From: Rhinopomastus cyanomelas
Lineage: Eukaryota > Chordata > Aves > Bucerotiformes > Rhinopomastidae
Length of the DNA: 64,000 bases
Reading direction: 5' to 3'
Assembly (NCBI GenBank): GCA_013400115.1
Contig: VXBP01007533.1
Location: 124,001-188,000 of the forward strand
Part shown: in pieces, positions 61,501 to 64,000 of the stretch
Position numbering within the stretch: the stretch's first letter is position 1
How the letters are laid out: every line of letters begins with the position of its first letter
Notes under the pieces: generated by a model
What the model was told of the DNA's origin: nothing
Seen by the model: the letters and a program-made list of their open reading frames with translations, nothing else
Database searches by the model: none
Translations under genes and position numbers: made by a program

Positions 61501-62409
61501 TGATTGACATCTCATTTACTAATGAGGGAGGCAAAACTGGAAGTCATGCTCAGACCACAGGCATCAGCAAAAGCGCCCGTTCCCGAATGCTATTTTATTG
61601 AGGTTTTTGGGTGATCTGGGGGTTCCCTGAACGGGAAAACTCATGAGAAGCAGGGAGGCAGCCACTGGGGTTGAGTGCTCTCGTGGAGGAAGCCGGGGCA
61701 AGCACTGCAGGTGGTGTGGAGCCAGAGCCTTTGAGGGAGGCGAAACCGGAAGTCACGCTCAGACCGCAGGCAGCAGCGAGAGCGCAGCTGCTTTAGCCGC
61801 CCTGGGATGGGGGGGGGAGAAAAAAAAAGGTAATGACGGCAGCAGAGGAAGACCAGGCTTCAGTCACAACTGCACATGGATGTGGGAACCCAAACAGAGG
61901 TCCCCCAACAAGATGAGGTTGTGCAGGTAACAAGCTGCCAAGAATGCAGCTTTTTTTTTCATCTTCCTGGCGGCATACGGTGCAAGACTCTTCTCAGTGT
62001 CTTGTAGTGATAGGACAAGGGGCAATGGTTGTAAGCTGGAACATAGGAGGTTCCCTATAAATATCAGAAGGAACTTCTTCCCTGTGAGAGTGATGGAGCA
62101 CTGGAACAGGCTGCCCAGGGAGATTGTGGAGTCTCCTTCACGGGAGATGTTTAAGATTCGCCTGGATGTATTCCTGTGCGACTTGATCTAGATGTCAAGG
62201 GACTTGGACTAGATGATCTTTCAAGGTCTCTTCGCAACCCTAATGATTCTATGATTCTATTAATAGGTTTCTGCCATTAACAGAGGGCAGGCTGCATACA
62301 CTTCAGTGTCTATCACCTTATTTAGTTGAGGAAGAAAAGAAAGAAGTTGTCTTCCAGTGTGTGGCCAGACTTATGACGTGCACACAGACAGAACTTTCAA
62401 GCACTGATG
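40484..62409 (+). CDS. LTN1: LTN1, listerin E3 ubiquitin-protein ligase 1 (3' partial)
   Basis: Large RING E3 ligase of ribosome-associated quality control. With NEMF it binds the 60S subunit after stalled ribosomes split and ubiquitinates the trapped nascent chain. Nineteen coding exons in consistent phase encode the first 1161 residues of a protein that is about 1766 in human. The N-terminal domain with GFIGFGTSQSDLGYVPA is the most conserved part; it contacts the subunit interface and NEMF. The rest is HEAT/ARM-like helical repeats. Exon 51490-52260 carries a less conserved, hydrophilic linker. The RWD and RING domains that reach the exit tunnel are past the window end, and no further exon was found in 62410-64000. 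The start ATG gives MGGKNKQRTKGNLR, as in mammals, with context gccATGg. Confidence 0.97.
40958..41075 (-). repeat. Older antisense CR1 remnant, left part
   Basis: Contains ttcatggaatcattatggctgg and, from about 41030, gtcgtagaagtttgggttga followed by aaaagactttg, both like the complement of CR1 3' ends. Possibly two fragments. Confidence 0.6.
41076..41400 (+). repeat. CR1 fragment inside an older CR1, LTN1 intron 1
   Basis: Encodes the CR1 C-terminal pattern TSDRMRGNGLKLHRGKFRLD and ends in gtcttttccaagctaaatcg then ttctataatt. Antisense CR1 remnants lie on each side (about 40958-41075 and 41400-41490), including gccattagcctaactctacc on the right. Confidence 0.85.
41400..41490 (-). repeat. 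Older antisense CR1 remnant, right part
   Basis: Reads cagccattagcctaactcta then ccactgctaaaccatgtcct, continuing the antisense CR1 interrupted by the 41076-41400 copy. Confidence 0.6.
42463..42666 (+). CDS. LTN1: LTN1 exon 2
   Basis: Sixty-eight codons, PSSSGQAAELLAKERGTVPG followed by FIGFGTSQSDLGYVP, the highly conserved N-terminal box. Donor gtaggt. Confidence 0.96.
42780..44140. repeat. Unclassified GC-rich insertion in LTN1 intron 2, possibly retroviral
   Basis: A block much more GC-rich than the flanking intron, with overlapping open frames on both strands (for example 43388-43744 and 43650-44135) but no domain I recognise. Composition and the tggatccccatgcatcccgc stretch suggest a degraded LTR element. 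No terminal repeats or duplications were found. Confidence 0.35.
44698..44796 (+). CDS. LTN1: LTN1 exon 3
   Basis: Thirty-three codons, AMQEFGTMCKERDTEVVKGV through YCKISL. Donor gtaagt. Confidence 0.95.
45660..45890 (+). CDS. LTN1: LTN1 exon 4
   Basis: Seventy-seven codons, DHDRRVREATQQSFEQLIVK through FCKDAILN. Helical repeat region. Donor gtgagt. Confidence 0.95.
45945..46790 (+). mobile_element. CR1 LINE 3' portion in LTN1 intron 4
   Basis: Encodes the RT C-terminal region (AAIQRDLDRLESWSGRNLMK, GERDLGVLVDSKTTMS), then further C-terminal fragments in shifted frames, and ends gatctttcaaggtctcttcc near gtaatactgtgatt. 5'-truncated and frameshifted. Confidence 0.92.
47421..47473 (+). CDS. 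LTN1: LTN1 exon 5
   Basis: Short exon, VLQDHLLKETPDTLSDP plus two bases of Gln. Acceptor tgccctag, donor gtatgt. Confidence 0.92.
47930..48110 (+). CDS. LTN1: LTN1 exon 6
   Basis: Encodes TVPQEEREAKFFRILTCSLL through KYSKHSIPQ. Acceptor ccctctgag, donor gtgact. Confidence 0.93.
48424..48597 (+). CDS. LTN1: LTN1 exon 7
   Basis: Fifty-eight codons, VRSAFFELASAFCQYMPELV through CPALWEAVLYTVATIE. Confidence 0.95.
49586..49776 (+). CDS. LTN1: LTN1 exon 8
   Basis: Encodes DCWSHVNLKKGVLPKLWAVL, REGGRGLATVIYPNILPF and on to SSIIQ, ending with two bases of a split Gly codon. Confidence 0.95.
50999..51146 (+). CDS. LTN1: LTN1 exon 9
   Basis: Encodes LSSERAVASPSESSAIITAF, MECLRFAVLH and on to MLICDQ. 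Its single first base completes the Gly codon. Confidence 0.93.
51490..52260 (+). CDS. LTN1: LTN1 exon 10 (largest)
   Basis: 257 codons. The start LIPLTSAVLTEPRLQNG and the end FLVDILYSVLNCC...ILDGLMK match mammalian LTN1. The middle (about KPNNRKSLKIRF to LQHNSFLRKEPLE) is hydrophilic and diverged, probably a disordered linker between helical repeats. Confidence 0.95.
52748..52789 (+). CDS. LTN1: LTN1 exon 11 (micro-sized)
   Basis: Fourteen codons, MDLKWIIFLQIIQK, corresponding to the mammalian VDLKWNSLLKIIEK. The donor gtgcat is weak; the assignment rests on phase and homology. Confidence 0.85.
53772..53964 (+). CDS. LTN1: LTN1 exon 12
   Basis: Encodes ACSNTTKLSLVSDWLKGDTL, GERLVMLADELCH and on to LSQHVKN. 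Acceptor tgtgattcag, donor gtaagc. Confidence 0.94.
54553..54895 (-). repeat. CR1 fragment in LTN1 intron 12
   Basis: The + strand begins tagaaccatggaatggtctg and continues tctctgggcaacactactct, then cctttgtcctgtcacttgta, a diverged complement of a CR1 3' region. Confidence 0.85.
55236..55475 (+). CDS. LTN1: LTN1 exon 13
   Basis: Encodes SLISEPFVERIIDKLQAALS, then SFICDVASSFFSSVKGCLLM and PSSEDLLLTIFQLCA. Ends with one base of a split Asp codon. Confidence 0.94.
56443..56596 (+). CDS. LTN1: LTN1 exon 14
   Basis: Encodes LLVGKLKHTWMSGVSSLVSQ, STFLHKSALWIKNQIQSSSL and on to DVK. Acceptor tctacaatag. Confidence 0.93.
56894..57044 (+). CDS. LTN1: LTN1 exon 15
   Basis: Encodes LQVLMSTVSDLLSKLMEADR through NKTEWEKLHESLSTE. 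Donor gtatga. Confidence 0.94.
57485..58020 (+). mobile_element. CR1 LINE, part 1, split by a hAT insertion
   Basis: Begins in the CR1 RT C-terminal region (gtggccaagagggcaaacag), contains aggctgagggagctgggtct and gcctggacctgttcttgtgcg. It breaks at tggtctaggt and continues after the hAT element at 59391. Confidence 0.92.
58021..59382 (-). mobile_element. hAT (Charlie-type) transposon with degraded transposase
   Basis: 1362 bases with hAT-type inverted ends (caagggtcctcaaac at the left, gtttgaggacccctg at the right) and a perfect 8-base target duplication gtctaggt at 58013-58020 and 59383-59390. The minus strand encodes transposase pieces in different frames: a short FSLALNESNDVRDSAQL segment, VNFIRAHSLNHRHFQEFL onward (59134-58790), a middle piece (58805-58497), and the C-terminal dimerisation region with FGSTCVCEQTF and RSRLNDEH (58533-58219). 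The N-terminal BED zinc finger and part of the catalytic domain are missing, and at least two frameshifts break the rest, so it is inactive. The family is the one from which mammalian GTF2IRD2 acquired its transposase-like end. Confidence 0.93.
58219..59290 (-). pseudogene. hAT transposase pseudogene
   Basis: Remains of the transposase described for the surrounding element, read right to left. Frame changes occur near 58800 and near 58520. The jump from the ESNDVRDSAQL segment (about 59240-59290) to VNFIRA omits the region expected between them in full-length relatives, which points to an internal deletion. Not a host gene: it lies wholly between the inverted repeats. Confidence 0.88.
59391..59468 (+). 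mobile_element. CR1 LINE, part 2 (3' end)
   Basis: Continues from 58020 after the hAT element with gatcctgctgtggcaggggg, attggactggatgatctttt and the tail aatgattctatgattctat. Confidence 0.92.
59743..59944 (+). CDS. LTN1: LTN1 exon 16
   Basis: Encodes WMHKPLLEGRLSMNCEPLGS, then PGHLCASALLSKMVLLVLEN and on to KFDNI. The preceding intron contains the nested CR1/hAT insertion. Confidence 0.94.
60884..61043 (+). CDS. LTN1: LTN1 exon 17
   Basis: Encodes AELLYSLQWIEELENPPDLF and on to TGLQQTLFD. The acceptor gtttgattag has a weak pyrimidine tract. Confidence 0.93.
61210..61314 (+). CDS. LTN1: LTN1 exon 18
   Basis: Encodes SKEHGRLWSLTMAKVVHVEN and on to FQTTE, ending with two bases of a split Gly codon. 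Donor gtatca. The acceptor ctattgaag follows a G/T run. Confidence 0.92.
61523..61800 (+). repeat. Imperfect direct repeat pair of unknown origin
   Basis: A segment of about 60 bases starting tgagggaggcaaaactggaa at 61523 recurs at 61732 as tgagggaggcgaaaccggaa, offset 209 bases. Both continue with a near match to gtcatgctcagaccacaggc. Most differences are C/T or A/G at CpG positions. The family is unknown. Confidence 0.7.
61980..62262 (+). mobile_element. CR1 3' end abutting LTN1 exon 19
   Basis: Encodes SCSDRTRGNGCKLEHRRFPI and the CR1 C-terminus, then the 3' end ttggactagatgatctttca and tail aatgattctatgattctatt, stopping 4 bases before the exon 19 acceptor taatag-G. 5'-truncated, little diverged. 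Confidence 0.93.
62267..62409 (+). CDS. LTN1: LTN1 exon 19, acceptor beside a CR1 tail
   Basis: Encodes FLPLTEGRLHTLQCLSPYLV through TQTELSSTD, ending with one base of the next codon. The acceptor is gattctattaatag; the bases before taatag are the CR1 octamer tail, so the insertion supplies the polypyrimidine and branch region. Donor gtgagt. Confidence 0.94.
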
Positions 62410-64000
62410 GTGAGTGTTCTTATCTCACTCTACTTCATTAGAGTTTAAGAATGTTGGCTGGTAATAATATTTGCTTTTAGCTAAGGCATGTTGGCTCTAA
62501 CAACACAATTAGTCTTCTCAGTTTGCATGTTTTTTCTGTACTGTTTGTCATAGTATTTTTCTGCCTTATTAAGGAAGTGCAAGCTATAATGCCTAGTGCA
62601 AAATTAGAACTAAAGATTTAGGCTGCTATTGTTAGAAGACTTTTGATATTGCTGTACTTCTTGTTTGGTTTATCATTTGCATCTCTCATTTACACGCTTC
62701 TGTAAATATCTAAACTGTCAATTAATTATTCAGGCCTTACACAGCATGCAAAGTATTGCTGCTGTCAATTGGTAGTATCATGATTGTATTTAGTTGCTTT
62801 AGAGAACATTCCAGAGTTTATGTAAAATTTTTGAGTAGTTCTTCTAGTGCATGGGATACAGTGTACTGAATCAGAACTGCTGTACATACACTTTCAGCAG
62901 CTTTTGAAAAATTACTTTGAGGTGTGTTACTTTGCAGATGTGTTATAGGATTGCATTGAATATCCTTATAGCATTCCCTTTCACAAACTTGCTGCTTTCC
63001 AAGAAAATTAATTGGAAATGCTCACAAAGTCCTTTTATGTGTCTAGATTAGACATTCTTCAAATGAAAAGAAAATGACTTTTTTTTTTCTTTTTTGTGCT
63101 TTCTTGCACCTGCTCTTATTGATCAGTCTATATAGAAACTTTAAAGTCCTCTTTTTTTAATAGTACTGTGTTTAGCCAAATTGAAAAAATTGTCTTTGCT
63201 AACTTTAAACTGCGGACATCTGTCCTTTGGCAGTGTCCTCAAGTTTTCAGATGAATTCTAGGAATGGATGTCCCCCAAAATGAAAACATTTTCAGTGTTA
63301 GTGTCACAGAGCAATTGAAAGGAGTCTTGAATATTTCTACTGTGTTAGTTCCCCTACTCTTACTATTTGAGTTCAATAAGCCTTCTGGACCAACTGATGA
63401 ACCTGTCAAACCCATGTCTATGAAACTTTAGCCAGAAAATGGGGAAAAAAAATCCTCACTCCTTCCTTCTTGTGTAGTGCTTGTTTGTAATGCTTGTCTG
63501 TATTTTCTTTTCTGGTTCTTCTCATTTTTCCAGGGATTTCTGAACAAACAATATGTACCCAAGTTTTCCCACTGAATGTGATAGAGATTGTAGGCTTACC
63601 AATCAAGTTTTTGGTTTTTTTTAGATCAGGAAAGTGCTGATAAGGTTCTTGCAAGTCATGGCACTGCTGCTTAACTGAAGTGAGGTTGTTGGATGGTTGG
63701 TTTTGCTGTGTGTGAATGATTCTTTAACTTAGTTATTTGTCATCATACTTGTAAGAAATGTTCTCCATGAGATTTACATATGTGCAGTTTTCCTTAAAAA
63801 AGGAAAACAGTACTAAAGCAACAGTAATTTTTACTCTGAAAGTAAAAATTAACACCCTTACAGTAGTATTTGGATTCACATTTTGCAGTTGAGTGTACTT
63901 TAATTATCTGTCCAAATTATTACTTAGCATACTACATTGTTAGTAGCACAAGTAGATTTAAATCTTTGTAGGTATTTTTCTTTTAATGTTTATTCTGTGA
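62410..64000 (+). other. LTN1: LTN1 intron 19, running off the window
   Basis: AT-rich intron sequence. I looked for the next listerin coding segment and found none. No repeat recognised. Confidence 0.75.

Noticed and set aside
61643..61930. 95-codon open frame in LTN1 intron 18
   Set aside because: Low-complexity Gly/Arg/Ala composition within an unclassified repeat, followed by an A-rich run; no homology recognised.
1..64000. CRISPR arrays, tRNA, rRNA, bacterial operons
   Set aside because: No regularly spaced repeats, cloverleaf-forming segments or rRNA-like stretches were seen, and gene structure is spliced throughout.

Overview
This is nuclear DNA from a bird. Four vertebrate protein genes with GT-AG introns can be followed exon by exon. 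The interspersed repeats are mostly CR1 LINEs, identified by FADD-type reverse transcriptase fragments and by 3' ends closing in ATTCTATG-like octamers, which is typical of avian genomes. The gene order matches human 21q21.3. The species cannot be named from the sequence. Many CR1 copies look young, and two hAT (Charlie-type) DNA transposons with intact target-site duplications are present. There is no prokaryotic or viral genome content, CRISPR array, rRNA or tRNA that I can see.

Layout: (1) 1-11.1 kb, + strand: CCT8, the theta subunit of the CCT/TRiC chaperonin, from intron 1 to the poly(A) signal; only the first coding exon lies outside the window. (2) 11.1-14.2 kb: intergenic, with LTR-like repeat remnants. 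(3) 14.2-35.7 kb, - strand: USP16, a histone H2A deubiquitinase with an N-terminal UBP zinc finger; all 17 coding exons are found and predict 823 residues. (4) 35.4-36.3 kb: CpG island serving as a head-to-head promoter for USP16 (-) and RWDD2B (+). (5) 36.0-39.6 kb, +: RWDD2B, complete, 292 residues predicted. (6) 40.2-40.5 kb: CpG-rich LTN1 promoter with a duplicated CACGTG element. (7) 40.5-64.0 kb, +: LTN1 (listerin), 19 coding exons covering about the first 1161 residues; the C-terminal RWD-RING end lies beyond the window.

The genes share a protein-quality-control theme: folding (CCT8), deubiquitination (USP16), an RWD protein (RWDD2B), and the ribosome-associated quality control E3 ligase (LTN1). 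This is a conserved neighbourhood, not evidence of an operon-like unit.

The most notable observations are: two alternative terminal coding exons in CCT8 encoding the same first 11 residues but different acidic tails; a CR1 insertion whose 3' octamer tail lies within a few bases of an LTN1 splice acceptor; an internally deleted hAT element and a larger degraded relative of it, the latter inserted into a CR1; and two CR1 copies in USP16 introns where runs of N (36 and 1) bridge a missing interior, which suggests assembly error. I found nothing that amounts to an unknown biological system.
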